In this document: one piece after another, positions 15,667 to 23,339 of the stretch
How the letters are laid out: every line of letters starts with the position of its first letter
Numbering within the stretch: the first letter of the stretch is position 1
From: Pararhizobium mangrovi
GTDB lineage: Bacteria; Pseudomonadota; Alphaproteobacteria; Rhizobiales; Rhizobiaceae
Length of the DNA stretch: 32,643 nucleotides
Assembly (NCBI RefSeq): GCF_006516965.1
Contig: NZ_VHLH01000039.1
Coordinates: 1 to 32,643, forward strand
Reading direction: 5' to 3'
Translations under genes and position numbers: made by a program
The notes under the pieces: model-generated
The model's database searches: none
What the model was told of the DNA's origin: nothing
The model's input: only the letters and a program-made list of their open reading frames with translations

Positions 15667-16803
15667 ATGAACTTCACCGACGCGACGGAGCTGTCCGGCG
15701 TGCGAACGACGGCTGACGGCTATCTGATCGCCGACTCCTACGCGCTGCGCACCGGCATCCAGACCTATCTCGGCAGCGAGGTGGGTCGCGACGATCTCGA
15801 CCAGGTGGCGGTCTATCGGCCCGAGGAAGAGGTGTTCTCGACCGATAGCCTCGCCTCGCTCTCGCACGCGCCGATCACGGACGACCATCCCGACGGCGGT
15901 GTGAACTCGGAAACCTGGGCCGGGCTCGGCAAGGGCGAGGTCAGCTCCGACGTGCTGCGCGACGGCAACCGCCTGCGCATCCCGCTCATCGTGAAGGACA
16001 AGGCGACCGTCCAGAAGGTGCAGGCCGGTAAGCGCCAGCTTTCCGCCGGCTATACCGCATCGCTCGTCTGGGGCGATGGCGTGACACCGGAAGGCGAGCC
16101 CTATCAGGCCAAGCAGACCGGCATTCGTTTCAACCACCTGGCGATCGTCGACAAGGCGCGCGCCGGTGACGACTTCCGCATCGGCGACGGTGCGGCTGAC
16201 CGCGGCAAGGGCCGCACCCGATGGGGCGCTGCCCCGCTTAACCACCACGACCACGAACCGAAAGGACACGACATGACCATGTCGACTGTGGTGCTGGGCG
16301 ACAAGGCGGTGCAGGTCGCCGCCACGGATGCCCCGGCAATCGAAGCCTTCAAGACGGATGCGGCCCGAAAGATGGCCGACGCCGAGAAGGCGCATTCCGA
16401 CGCGATCGCCGCAAAGGACAAGGAACTCGCCGACCGGGATACGAAGATCGAGGGGTTGGAGAAGAAGGTTCTCTCCGACGAAGACCTCGACAAGCGCGTG
16501 AAGGATCGCGCGCAGCTCATCTCCGACGCGCGGAAGATCGACCCGAACGTGAAGGTGTCCGGCGTTTCGGATGGTGACATTCGCAAGGCCGTCGTCGCTT
16601 CGAAGCTCGGCCAGAAGTGGGTCGATGATCGTTCCGAGGCCTACATCGAGGCGCGCTTCGACGGCCTTCTGGATACGGCCGACACCGGCAACTCCGATCC
16701 GCTCCGGGATACCGGCCCGGTCCACGCAAACGACGGCGGTTCGTCCGGCTGGAACGACAGCGTTTTCCAGTCCGCCGGCGTCGCCCTGAAGAAGGAGGGC
16801 TGA
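15667..16803 (+). CDS. Prohead protease/scaffold protein (DUF2213)
   Basis: The start at ATG 15667 (AGGA 8 nt upstream) gives 378 residues. Residues 1-180 match DUF2213, a phage prohead-maturation family: VYRPEEEVFSTDSLASLSHAPITDDHP, shown here only as landmark positions 55-81, and SAGYTASLVWGDG near residue 130. A His-rich linker (HHDHEPKGHD) follows. The C-terminal 170 residues are Lys/Glu/Ala-rich and coiled-coil-like, as expected of a scaffold that fills the prohead and is then cleaved. The fusion of protease and scaffold is common in siphophages. Confidence 0.85.
   Translation: MNFTDATELSGVRTTADGYLIADSYALRTGIQTYLGSEVGRDDLDQVAVYRPEEEVFSTDSLASLSHAPITDDHPDGGVNSETWAGLGKGEVSSDVLRDGNRLRIPLIVKDKATVQKVQAGKRQLSAGYTASLVWGDGVTPEGEPYQAKQTGIRFNHLAIVDKARAGDDFRIGDGAADRGKGRTRWGAAPLNHHDHEPKGHDMTMSTVVLGDKAVQVAATDAPAIEAFKTDAARKMADAEKAHSDAIAAKDKELADRDTKIEGLEKKVLSDEDLDKRVKDRAQLISDARKIDPNVKVSGVSDGDIRKAVVASKLGQKWVDDRSEAYIEARFDGLLDTADTGNSDPLRDTGPVHANDGGSSGWNDSVFQSAGVALKKEG
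16273..16803 (+). CDS. Possible nested scaffold protein from an internal start
   Basis: Inside the protease gene and in the same frame, ATG 16273 has a well-placed ribosome site (AAAGGA at 16261-16266, 6 nt upstream). It falls exactly at the boundary between the protease domain and the coiled-coil part. Translation from it would give 176 residues of scaffold alone, like Nu3 inside gene C of lambda. This is a prediction from start-site context and domain position, not proof that it is used. Confidence 0.45.
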   Translation: MTMSTVVLGDKAVQVAATDAPAIEAFKTDAARKMADAEKAHSDAIAAKDKELADRDTKIEGLEKKVLSDEDLDKRVKDRAQLISDARKIDPNVKVSGVSDGDIRKAVVASKLGQKWVDDRSEAYIEARFDGLLDTADTGNSDPLRDTGPVHANDGGSSGWNDSVFQSAGVALKKEG

Positions 16804-16806
16804 TCC

Positions 16807-17154
16807 ATGGCCGAGATCCTGAAGGAAGCCAAGCACAACGCCGACTTCATCGTTTCCGAGGCAAACGGCTATCGCTCGCGCGAGACCGGCAGCATCGCCG
16901 GCGGTGACGATGGCGTGAGGCCCGGTACGATCGTCTCGGTATCGAGCGGCACCTATTCGCCCGTCGCCGTCGACGGCACGGCCGCGGGCATCCTCTACGA
17001 GGGCGTGCCCGCCGGCGAGACCGTGGACCGCACCTTCGTCGTGCGGGACGCGGAAGTGAGCGGCGCCGATCTGGTCTATCCGGACGGTGCCACCGACACC
17101 CAGAAAGCGACGCTGAAGGCGGGTCTCAACTCGCTCGGCATCGCCGTTCGATAA
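16807..17154 (+). CDS. Head decoration protein (lambda gpD-like)
   Basis: The product has 115 residues and matches the HDPD family: RSRETGSIAGGDDGVRPGTI near the N-terminus, GILYEGVPAGETVDRTFVVR in the middle, and LNSLGIAVR at the end. Trimers of this protein cap the three-fold sites of the expanded capsid and hold it against internal DNA pressure. It starts 3 nt after the protease/scaffold stop and precedes the capsid gene, the usual order. Confidence 0.9.
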   Translation: MAEILKEAKHNADFIVSEANGYRSRETGSIAGGDDGVRPGTIVSVSSGTYSPVAVDGTAAGILYEGVPAGETVDRTFVVRDAEVSGADLVYPDGATDTQKATLKAGLNSLGIAVR

Positions 17155-17168
17155 GGAGGGCCGACAAC

Positions 17169-18182
17169 ATGGCTTCCATGGACGTTTTCAAGTCGTCGGC
17201 CTTCTCAATGATCTCCCTTACCGGGGCGATCCAGAAGGTCGACTATGTGCCGCAGATGCTCGGCCAAATGGGCATCTTCGAGCCGATGCCGGTGCGTACG
17301 ACGAAGCTCTTCGTCGATCGCCGTGACGGTATGCTCGCCCTGATCCCCTCGACACCGACCGGTGCGCCGCCCGTCGAGCTCGAGAAGGATCTGCGCGATG
17401 CCGTGGCGCTTCAGACGACCCGGCTCGCGAAGGGCTTCACGCTCTACGCCGAAGAGATCCAGAACATCCGGGCGTTCGGCTCCGAGACGGAGTTCATGCA
17501 GGTGCAGGCCGAATACCTTCGCCGCATGCAGCGCGTCCGCACCGATATGGAGCTCACCCACGAGTACCATCGCCTCGGCGCGCTGAAGGGCCTCCTGCTC
17601 GATGCTGATGGCTCGACGGTCATCTACGACTACTTCGACGCCTTCGACGTGACGAAGCCCGACCCGATCGACTTCGCGCTCGACACGGCCACGACGGACG
17701 TACGCAAGAAGTGCCAGGATCTCACTCGGTCCATGGCCCGATCCTCGCGCGGTACGTTCACGCCTGCGACCACGGTGCACGCTCTGGCGGGCGACGACTT
17801 TTACGACGCGCTGATCTCGCATCCGAGTGTCGAGAAGACCTACCTGAACTGGTCGGCAGCGACCGATTTACGGGACAACAAGGCCTTCGGCGCCTTCACC
17901 TTCGGCGGGGTGACCTTCCACAACTATCGTGGCACGGACGACAACGAGACCGTCGCGGTTGATCCCGATCAGGCCGAGTTCTTCCCGGTCGGCGCCAGCG
18001 GGGTGTTCAAGAAGGCGATGGCTCCGCTCGAGGCCATGCAGTACGTCAACACGCCCGGTCAGGACGTCTACGCGATGAACGTCATGGATCGTGATCGCAA
18101 CTTCTGGACGCGCGGCGAGCTCTACTCGAACCCGCTGTACTTCTGCCAGCGGCCCGAAGTCCTGCGCACCGGCACGGCCTGA
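17169..18182 (+). CDS. Major capsid protein (capsid family E)
   Basis: The product has 337 residues and matches phage major capsid protein E of the HK97 fold. Landmarks are VPQMLGQMGIFEPMPVRTTK at the N-terminus, LAKGFTLYAEEIQNIRAFGS in the spine region, and a C-terminal part with GELYSNPLYFCQRPEVL. Length is normal for the family. AGGAGG lies about 10 nt before the ATG. It follows the decoration protein, as in lambda-like head modules. Confidence 0.94.
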   Translation: MASMDVFKSSAFSMISLTGAIQKVDYVPQMLGQMGIFEPMPVRTTKLFVDRRDGMLALIPSTPTGAPPVELEKDLRDAVALQTTRLAKGFTLYAEEIQNIRAFGSETEFMQVQAEYLRRMQRVRTDMELTHEYHRLGALKGLLLDADGSTVIYDYFDAFDVTKPDPIDFALDTATTDVRKKCQDLTRSMARSSRGTFTPATTVHALAGDDFYDALISHPSVEKTYLNWSAATDLRDNKAFGAFTFGGVTFHNYRGTDDNETVAVDPDQAEFFPVGASGVFKKAMAPLEAMQYVNTPGQDVYAMNVMDRDRNFWTRGELYSNPLYFCQRPEVLRTGTA

Positions 18183-18235
18183 CGCGGCTAGGGGAGGGGT
18201 TCGCCCTCTCCGTCCCCTCATCGGAGAATGAGACC

Positions 18236-18610
18236 ATGACCAAGTTCAAGATCACGAACAACGACCATCGGGCGCGCGCGTTCAACACGGCCGGCGGTTA
18301 CGCGAAGGTCGAGCCGGGCAAGACCGAGACGATCGACGTCAAGGGCGGCCTGAGCGACACCTTCATCGCGGCGCAGGCGCTCAAGGGCGTGAAGATCACG
18401 CAGACGGGCGGCGGCGAGAAGGCAGCGAAAGCGTCTGAACCTGCCGATACCTACACCGTCACCGACAAGGGCTCCGGCTGGTACGTCGTCACGGACAAGG
18501 ATGGCAAGGAAGTCACGAAGTCCATGCACGAGAATGCCGTGAAGGGGTTCGCGGACATGGATGCGGACAAGCAGGCCGCTTTCGTTCAGGCGAACGCTGT
18601 CGCCGAATAA
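18236..18610 (+). CDS. Head-region protein, function unknown
   Basis: The product has 124 residues. The N-terminal half resembles small phage beta-sandwich proteins (KITNNDHRARAFNTAGGYAK, then PGKTETIDVKGGL), and residues 70-124 form a second small module (TVTDKGSGWYVVTDKDGKEV). The position directly after the capsid gene is that of lambda FI or other small head proteins. GAGA-rich sequence precedes the ATG. The role in head completion is inferred from gene order. Confidence 0.75.
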   Translation: MTKFKITNNDHRARAFNTAGGYAKVEPGKTETIDVKGGLSDTFIAAQALKGVKITQTGGGEKAAKASEPADTYTVTDKGSGWYVVTDKDGKEVTKSMHENAVKGFADMDADKQAAFVQANAVAE

Positions 18611-18942
18611 CTGCAAAACGCCCCATCCTCTCCGTGCGGGGTTCCGGTGCATCCCACGGCATAACGCGGTTGCTGACGATGGCTGGGGCGGGCGCTTCGC
18701 CGAGCGTTCATTTGTGGCCGAAGCAACCGAAACGATCGGGTAGCGGCGCAGGCCGGCAATGAGGCCGGAAACGTGCGCACCCGATCGCACCGACTAATTC
18801 CAGACCCAAGGCAGTAATTCCGCCCCACCAAACACAGCGAAGGCGAGAATGCAGAGCCATAGAAAAAATTTCTGTCCCGGCGTCATCTGTTACCTCATAG
18901 CGGTTTCGTCCGCAGTTTCTCATATAGCTTGGAAAGTTGGAA
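18611..18942. other. Intergenic stretch of the head module
   Basis: No rightward gene is evident in these 332 nt. A possible weak terminator stem (CCCC with GGGG, about 18625-18645) follows the preceding gene, and GGCCGG repeats lie near 18752-18768. The only supported gene is a 30-codon minus-strand frame at 18794-18886, annotated separately. Confidence 0.4.
18794..18886 (-). CDS. 30-residue single-pass membrane microprotein
   Basis: A minus-strand frame of 30 codons begins at ATG 18886 with a good ribosome site (ATGAGGTAACAG before the ATG, GAGG 6 nt away). The peptide is one hydrophobic helix, FFLWLCILAFAVFGGAELL, flanked by short polar ends and a Trp-rich finish. It sits between head genes on the opposite strand. 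Its size and topology resemble small toxin- or holin-like peptides, but no function can be claimed. Confidence 0.5.
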   Translation of the reverse strand: MTPGQKFFLWLCILAFAVFGGAELLPWVWN

Positions 18943-19422
18943 ATGGCGGGTTACGGCACCAACGAAGGCTTCGCCGCTTGGCTGGCCGATAACGGCTACG
19001 CGATGCCCGATAGCGCGCCGGCGCCGGGTGTGCTGCGGCAGCGTGCGAGCGTCTACGTTGATGGCCTCTACTACGATCGGTTCCCCGGTCGTCCGGCAGG
19101 TGGTGCTGCGCAGGATCGGCAGTGGCCACGTGCCGTCGCCGTGGATCGCTACGGCCACGCCCTCGACGACGTCACCGTGCCGCAGCGCGTGATCGACGCC
19201 AGCTATCAGGCGGCGTGGATCGAGGCGCAGAACCCCGGCACGCTCGCCACGACCTACACGCCGGGCCAGAACAAGGTGCTTACCGAGGTGAAGGGCATCA
19301 AGTGGGAGGTGGTCGGTAACGCCAACGCCGATCGTGCCATGGTGCCGGTATCGACCGCGGTCGAAGCGTTGCTCGCGCCGATCCTGACGCCGGCGAACAT
19401 TCCGGCGGTGCTCGTCGTCTGA
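18943..19422 (+). CDS. Head-tail connector/adaptor (DnaT-like domain)
   Basis: ATG 18943 with GGAAAG 6 nt upstream gives 159 residues. It fits the phage family listed as putative DnaT-like ssDNA-binding protein. The landmarks are GYGTNEGFAAWLADNGYAMP, LRQRASVYVDGLYYDRFPGR, QWPRAVAVDRYG and VPQRVIDASYQAAWIEAQNP. In phages this gene lies just after the capsid and most likely makes a gp6-like adaptor ring below the portal. Its stop overlaps the next ATG. Confidence 0.83.
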   Translation: MAGYGTNEGFAAWLADNGYAMPDSAPAPGVLRQRASVYVDGLYYDRFPGRPAGGAAQDRQWPRAVAVDRYGHALDDVTVPQRVIDASYQAAWIEAQNPGTLATTYTPGQNKVLTEVKGIKWEVVGNANADRAMVPVSTAVEALLAPILTPANIPAVLVV

Positions 19423-19817
19423 TGGCCGAAGACTGGAACGCCATTGCCGCCGAAGTCGAGGGCGCGCTGAAAGAGGTCGGCAACTGGCCGGTAACGCTGC
19501 GCTACGTCACGAAGGTCGAGGGCGGCGATCCGTACGACCCGGACAGTGGGACGGCCACGCCGCACTACGTCACGCTCTACGCTGTGCAGGGCTACGAGCA
19601 GGTTCGCGATCAGTCCGGCACGCTTGTCGGGCAGACGAAGCGCACTCTGACCGTGGATGCCACATCGGGCACGGTGCCGGGAAAGGGCATGAGCGTGGCA
19701 CTTGGCGTGACGGCCGGTGACGCGAACGCGGCGAGCGCTTGGATCGAGATCTCTGCGGTTCGTCCGCTGGCGCCGGCCGGAACCGCAGTGCTGTATGAAC
19801 TGGACATCGCGCTCTGA
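19422..19817 (+). CDS. Head closure/connector protein
   Basis: The product has 131 residues: a helical start (WNAIAAEVEGALKEVGNWPV) followed by a beta-rich body (LYAVQGYEQVRDQSGTLVGQ, then KRTLTVDATSG). This resembles head-closure or stopper proteins of siphophages. It overlaps both neighbours by one base (TGATG). The role is inferred from fold-like pattern and gene order. Confidence 0.72.
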   Translation: MAEDWNAIAAEVEGALKEVGNWPVTLRYVTKVEGGDPYDPDSGTATPHYVTLYAVQGYEQVRDQSGTLVGQTKRTLTVDATSGTVPGKGMSVALGVTAGDANAASAWIEISAVRPLAPAGTAVLYELDIAL

Positions 19818-20872
19818 TGGCACGGCTTTCGGATAAGGAACTGATCCGGCGGCTGCTGGCGAAGTACCAACCCGATGTGCGATCGGCCTTCCTCGACGCT
19901 ATCCAAGAGATCCAGGACAATGTCGTTCTTAAAGTCGTCGTCGAGCGCCTTGAACGACACGACATCGACGGGGCTTTAGGGGCGATGAAGATCGAGCCCG
20001 AGGCTTTTGGCAAGGTCGAACGGTCAATCGAGGGCGCGTACAATGGCGGCGGCCAGGCATTCGTCGAGAACCTGCCCCGCCTGACGGATCCAAGTGGCGA
20101 TCGCGTCGTGTGGCGCTTCGGGGTGCGTGACACCATGGGCGAGCAGAAGCTCCGCGCCAGCCTGAACAACCTGACCACGCATCTCACCGCCGATATGAAA
20201 GAGGTCGCTCGCACGCGCTTTAGTGAAGGTTTGGCGGCGGGTCGTAACCCCACCCAGACCGCAGTGGACGTAATCGGCCGCATGAACCGCGTTACCGGAA
20301 AGCGCGAGGGCGGAGTGATCGGGCTCAGCAGGCCGCAGGAACGATACGTTGCGTCGGCACGGGCCGAACTGGGGTCGGGCAATCCGAAGGCTCTGGAGCG
20401 CTACCTGGGCCGGAAGCGGCGGGATAAGCGGTTCGACCGCACGATCCGAAAGGCGATCCGGGAAAAGAAGCCGATTCCGAAGCACCTCGTTGACAAGATT
20501 ACGAACCGCTATTCGGACGGCTTGCTTAAGCTTCGAGGTGACGCAATCGGCCTGAACGAAACGCTGAGCGCGACAGCCACAAGCCGCAAGGAAGCGATGC
20601 GCCAGCAGATCGAAAACGGCAAGGTCGACGCGCGGGACGTCACGAAGACGTGGCACCATTCTCCCGAAGAACACCCGCGACTGAACCATCTGGCGCTCGA
20701 AGGGCAAACGATTGGCTTCCATGAGAATTTCAACGTCGCGCCCGGTGTCATGATGGACCATCCGCACGACCCGGATGCGCCGCCGCACGAGACGAACTTC
20801 TGCAAGTGCCGCGTGGAGTATCGGATCAACGCCATCGACGCGCTGGTGAGGAGGATGAAGCAGGATGGCTAG
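19817..20872 (+). CDS. MuF-like minor head protein
   Basis: The product has 351 residues. The helical N-terminal two thirds carry TRFSEGLAAGRNPTQTAVDV. The C-terminal part has the Mu gpF signatures TWHHSPEEHPRLNHLALEGQ, DHPHDPDAPPHETNFCKCRV and a tyrosine-rich end, with His and Cys residues in the usual order. MuF proteins are internal head proteins that help assembly or are injected with DNA. Here the gene follows the connectors instead of the portal, which is not the common order. Confidence 0.85.
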   Translation: MARLSDKELIRRLLAKYQPDVRSAFLDAIQEIQDNVVLKVVVERLERHDIDGALGAMKIEPEAFGKVERSIEGAYNGGGQAFVENLPRLTDPSGDRVVWRFGVRDTMGEQKLRASLNNLTTHLTADMKEVARTRFSEGLAAGRNPTQTAVDVIGRMNRVTGKREGGVIGLSRPQERYVASARAELGSGNPKALERYLGRKRRDKRFDRTIRKAIREKKPIPKHLVDKITNRYSDGLLKLRGDAIGLNETLSATATSRKEAMRQQIENGKVDARDVTKTWHHSPEEHPRLNHLALEGQTIGFHENFNVAPGVMMDHPHDPDAPPHETNFCKCRVEYRINAIDALVRRMKQDG

Positions 20873-21320
20873 CAGGCAGAGCTTTTCCGCCCAGGTCGAT
20901 GATTGGGTGCGCAAGACCAAAGGCGCGACGAAGGCTGTCTACACCGAGTCGGTTCAGGACGTGATCGAAGAGGCGCAGACGAACGCGCCGGTCGACACGA
21001 GCTTTCTCGTCAATTCGCTGCACATTTCGACTGAGGCGATGCCGCCGATCAAGGAAGACGCGCAGCCGGAAAAGGACAAGACCTACGTCAAGCCGGAGAT
21101 CAGCGCTTCGATCGTCGGGGCTGGTTACGGCAGCACTCTCTATGTGGGCTATACCGCAGCCTATTCGTTGCGCATCGAAAACGGCTTCGATGGTGTGGAC
21201 TCTCTAGGTCGGTACTATCGGCAGGCGCCGCAGAAGTTCGTCGGGCGCGCGGTTCAAAACTGGAATGGCATCGTTCAGCGCAATATTCGCCGGCTTTCGG
21301 CGAAGGTGGCGTTCAGCTGA
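20865..21320 (+). CDS. HK97 gp10-like neck/tail completion protein
   Basis: The product has 151 residues with the gp10-like pattern: helical SFSAQVDDWVRKTKGATKAV, NAPVDTSFLVNSLHISTEA, then VGAGYGSTLYVGYTAAYSLR and a C-terminal helix PQKFVGRAVQNWNGIV. Such proteins complete the head-tail joint or tail end. It overlaps the MuF gene by 8 nt and ends 8 nt inside the minus-strand gene that follows. Confidence 0.88.
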   Translation: MASRQSFSAQVDDWVRKTKGATKAVYTESVQDVIEEAQTNAPVDTSFLVNSLHISTEAMPPIKEDAQPEKDKTYVKPEISASIVGAGYGSTLYVGYTAAYSLRIENGFDGVDSLGRYYRQAPQKFVGRAVQNWNGIVQRNIRRLSAKVAFS

Positions 21321-21510
21321 GCGTATCGTCGCCGCCGTTGCGCTGCTTTTCAAGCCGCGACAATGCCGCATAGGGGCCGACCAAAGCGATCCGTAGCGCC
21401 TCCCGGCCGGCATCGGTTTCGGCCTTCGGCTTCCACTCGACCAGCTGCCGCATGATCTCGTGCAAACGCATCTCAACGTCATCGTCGGTCAGTGGGCGTT
21501 CATCGGCCAT
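21313..21510 (-). CDS. Small minus-strand protein, function unknown
   Basis: The gap of 206 nt between two rightward tail genes is filled by a minus-strand frame. Counting from ATG 21510 it has 65 residues: helical and acidic (DDDVEMRLHEIMRQLVEWKP, then REALRIALVGPYAALSRLEK). Its composition looks coding. The ribosome site is weak for this start and only slightly better for the in-frame ATG at 21528. It is probably a moron-type gene. Confidence 0.5.
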   Translation of the reverse strand: MADERPLTDDDVEMRLHEIMRQLVEWKPKAETDAGREALRIALVGPYAALSRLEKQRNGGDDTLS

Positions 21511-21526
21511 GAGCAAGGGGTAGCAC

Positions 21527-21988
21527 ATGGCTCTCTACGCAGACACGGAAATTCTGTCCGCACTGCTTTCGCATGTCGCTGGTCTGGATCTTGAGCCGGC
21601 GCTATCAATCGCTTGGCCGAACACACAGTTCCCCCCATCGGGTGAGGCTCTCCCGGCTAGCTATCTGCGCGTGGACGTTGTCCCGAACCGCAATCAGAAC
21701 CCATGGCTTGCCGACGATGACGAGACCTGGCACCGCGGCCTTCTGGTGTTGGCTGTAAGCTTTCAGGAGGGGCGCGGCGCGATCACGCCCTCGAAGGTGG
21801 CAGGTGCGATCGCCGATCACTTCGCGATGGGCACGCAGCTCCGCCGTAGCGGCCTGATCATTGAAATCTACGAGCAGCCGTCCGTCGGCGGCGGCGACTG
21901 GAACCCCGACAGCAACCGGTACGAGATGCAGGTCACCATGCGGTGGCAGTGCTTCGTGCCATTCGATTTCCCTCAGAAAGGAGCCTGA
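21527..21988 (+). CDS. Tail terminator protein (DUF4128)
   Basis: The product has 153 residues and matches DUF4128, the tail-terminator family. ALSIAWPNTQFPPSGEALPA, YLRVDVVPNRNQ and RGLLVLAVSFQEGRGAITPS appear in order, then a Trp-containing end. The protein caps the tail tube once the length is reached and joins it to the head. It directly precedes the tube gene, the standard order. Confidence 0.88.
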   Translation: MALYADTEILSALLSHVAGLDLEPALSIAWPNTQFPPSGEALPASYLRVDVVPNRNQNPWLADDDETWHRGLLVLAVSFQEGRGAITPSKVAGAIADHFAMGTQLRRSGLIIEIYEQPSVGGGDWNPDSNRYEMQVTMRWQCFVPFDFPQKGA

Positions 21989-21990
21989 CC

Positions 21991-22497
21991 ATGGCAAGGA
22001 CCAACAAGGGCCGCAAGTTCTTCATCGCGGTCGAAACCGAGGGCGGCACCAAGCCCGTTCGGAAGCCCACCGACCTATCGCAGGAAGAGTACGAGGCGCT
22101 GGCGTGGACCGAGGTCAAGCACGTTGGCAACATCGGCCAGACCGGCGACGATACGAACGTCGTGAACTACGACGAGCTCGCGACCGAGGTCACGCAGAAG
22201 AACAAGGGCATCACCAACGCCGGCGATCCGACCATCGAATGCGCCCGCACATCTTCCGATCCCGGCCAGCAGGCCATGCGCGCCGCCGCGAAGACAGGCG
22301 CCTACTATGCGTTCAAGGCCGTCGACAAGGACGCGCCGGAAGCCGGCGGCACGGGCTCGACCTACTACAACCGGGGCCTCGTCACCGGCCCCATGCGGCC
22401 CAACGGCGGCAACGAGGACTTCATCCTCGAGCAGTTCAAACTCGGCCTGGTCCAGAGCGAGATCGTGGTCGACCCCAAGCCCGCATCCGGCTCGTAA
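21991..22497 (+). CDS. Major tail tube protein
   Basis: ATG 21991 with AAAGGAG 8 nt upstream gives 168 residues; the start overlaps nothing and lies 2 nt after the terminator stop. The protein has the small beta-barrel pattern of siphophage tube proteins (GRKFFIAVETEGGTK, VKHVGNIGQTGDDTNVVNYD, then GAYYAFKAVDKDAPEAGGTG). It is expected to stack as hexamers around the tape measure. Confidence 0.88.
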   Translation: MARTNKGRKFFIAVETEGGTKPVRKPTDLSQEEYEALAWTEVKHVGNIGQTGDDTNVVNYDELATEVTQKNKGITNAGDPTIECARTSSDPGQQAMRAAAKTGAYYAFKAVDKDAPEAGGTGSTYYNRGLVTGPMRPNGGNEDFILEQFKLGLVQSEIVVDPKPASGS

Positions 22498-22511
22498 AGG
22501 AGGCCTGATTT

Positions 22512-22925
22512 ATGGACGTTTCCAACCTCGTCAACTACGAGCACCATTACCCGCTCGAGCTCGTGCACCCCGTCACCGAGGAGAAGATCGGCATCACCGT
22601 GCAGATCCGCTCCGTCGAAAGCGACGAGGCAAAGCGAGTGCTCCGCAAGCAGCTCGACAAGCTCTACGAGCGCCGGCAGCGAGGCAAGATGATCAAGGGC
22701 AGCGCCGAGATCGATCGTGAGGTCGAGAAGGTCGCCGCCTGCATCGCCGGATGGGACTGGGGCGATAACACCTGGCATGGTGAGAAGCCCGAGTTCTCGA
22801 CGGAGAAGGCTACCGAAATTCCGCATTCGGAAGGCTGGATTTTCGGCCAGGTCAATGAGGCGGCCAACGACATCTCGAATTTTACGCCGGCCTCGGCGAC
22901 GAGCTCCGGGAAGCGGTCCGTCTGA
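22512..22925 (+). CDS. Tail assembly chaperone G
   Basis: The product has 137 residues and is the short form of the tail chaperone pair. It begins with a beta-rich part (HHYPLELVHPVTEEKIGITV) followed by basic helices (VLRKQLDKLYERRQRGKMIK). It binds the tape measure and tube protein during assembly and is absent from the virion in known phages. Its last 14 codons overlap the frameshifted extension. GGAGG lies about 9 nt before the ATG. Confidence 0.87.
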   Translation: MDVSNLVNYEHHYPLELVHPVTEEKIGITVQIRSVESDEAKRVLRKQLDKLYERRQRGKMIKGSAEIDREVEKVAACIAGWDWGDNTWHGEKPEFSTEKATEIPHSEGWIFGQVNEAANDISNFTPASATSSGKRSV

Positions 22926-23254
22926 CGGTCCGCTACGAGACGCAGGACCATAATGGGGAAACGCGCCGGCAGCGCAACGAGCGCTTCGGCATCGACAGTC
23001 CCGACGCGGTTGTGCCGGACGAGGGCGCGTTCCTCTGGGACACGTTCTGGTCAATGAACGGGCTTCGTTCGCAAGGCATGAACGGTCCCGACGCCATTCG
23101 GCCGCACGACATGCGCGGCTGGGCGGACCTGACGGGCACGATCATCCGACGCGCGGAGTACGGCATCCTGCTCGACATGGATGCGGTCTATCGGTCGGCG
23201 GTCGGCGACGAGATGGCGGCGAATGAGGCGCGACGGGAAACGGAGCAGGGCTGA
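22512..23254 (+). CDS. Tail assembly chaperone GT made by -1 frameshift
   Basis: Reading through TTT at 22881-22883 and slipping back one base leads into an open frame that starts TAC at 22883 and runs to TGA at 23252-23254. The joined product is about 247 residues, and its junction NF-YAGLGDELREAVRL reads naturally. The T part continues through GAFLWDTFWSMNGLRSQGMN to ETEQG. This G/GT arrangement is conserved in long-tailed phages and the ratio matters for tail assembly. A further open stretch in a third frame to 23312 may be a lost C-terminus. Confidence 0.8.
22877..22883 (+). promoter_or_regulatory. Probable -1 frameshift slip site of gpG/gpGT
   Basis: The heptamer GAATTTT (zero frame G-AAT-TTT) allows the A-site tRNA on TTT to re-pair perfectly one base back. 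It sits 43 nt before the G stop and exactly where the extension begins to look coding. It is weaker than classic sites because the P-site match is imperfect. Confidence 0.6.
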
Positions 23255-23339
23255 TGATCCGCCGCCGCTGACGTCTGGCGGGTTCAAGGCGATGTTTGGG
23301 AAGGGCGAATGAGGCGCGAAGGCAGGCGGAAAAGGGCGG

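Noticed and set aside
23012-23254. Separate gene starting at GTG 23012
   Set aside because: The frame is open well upstream to the slip site and joins naturally to gpG, so it is the T part of a fusion.
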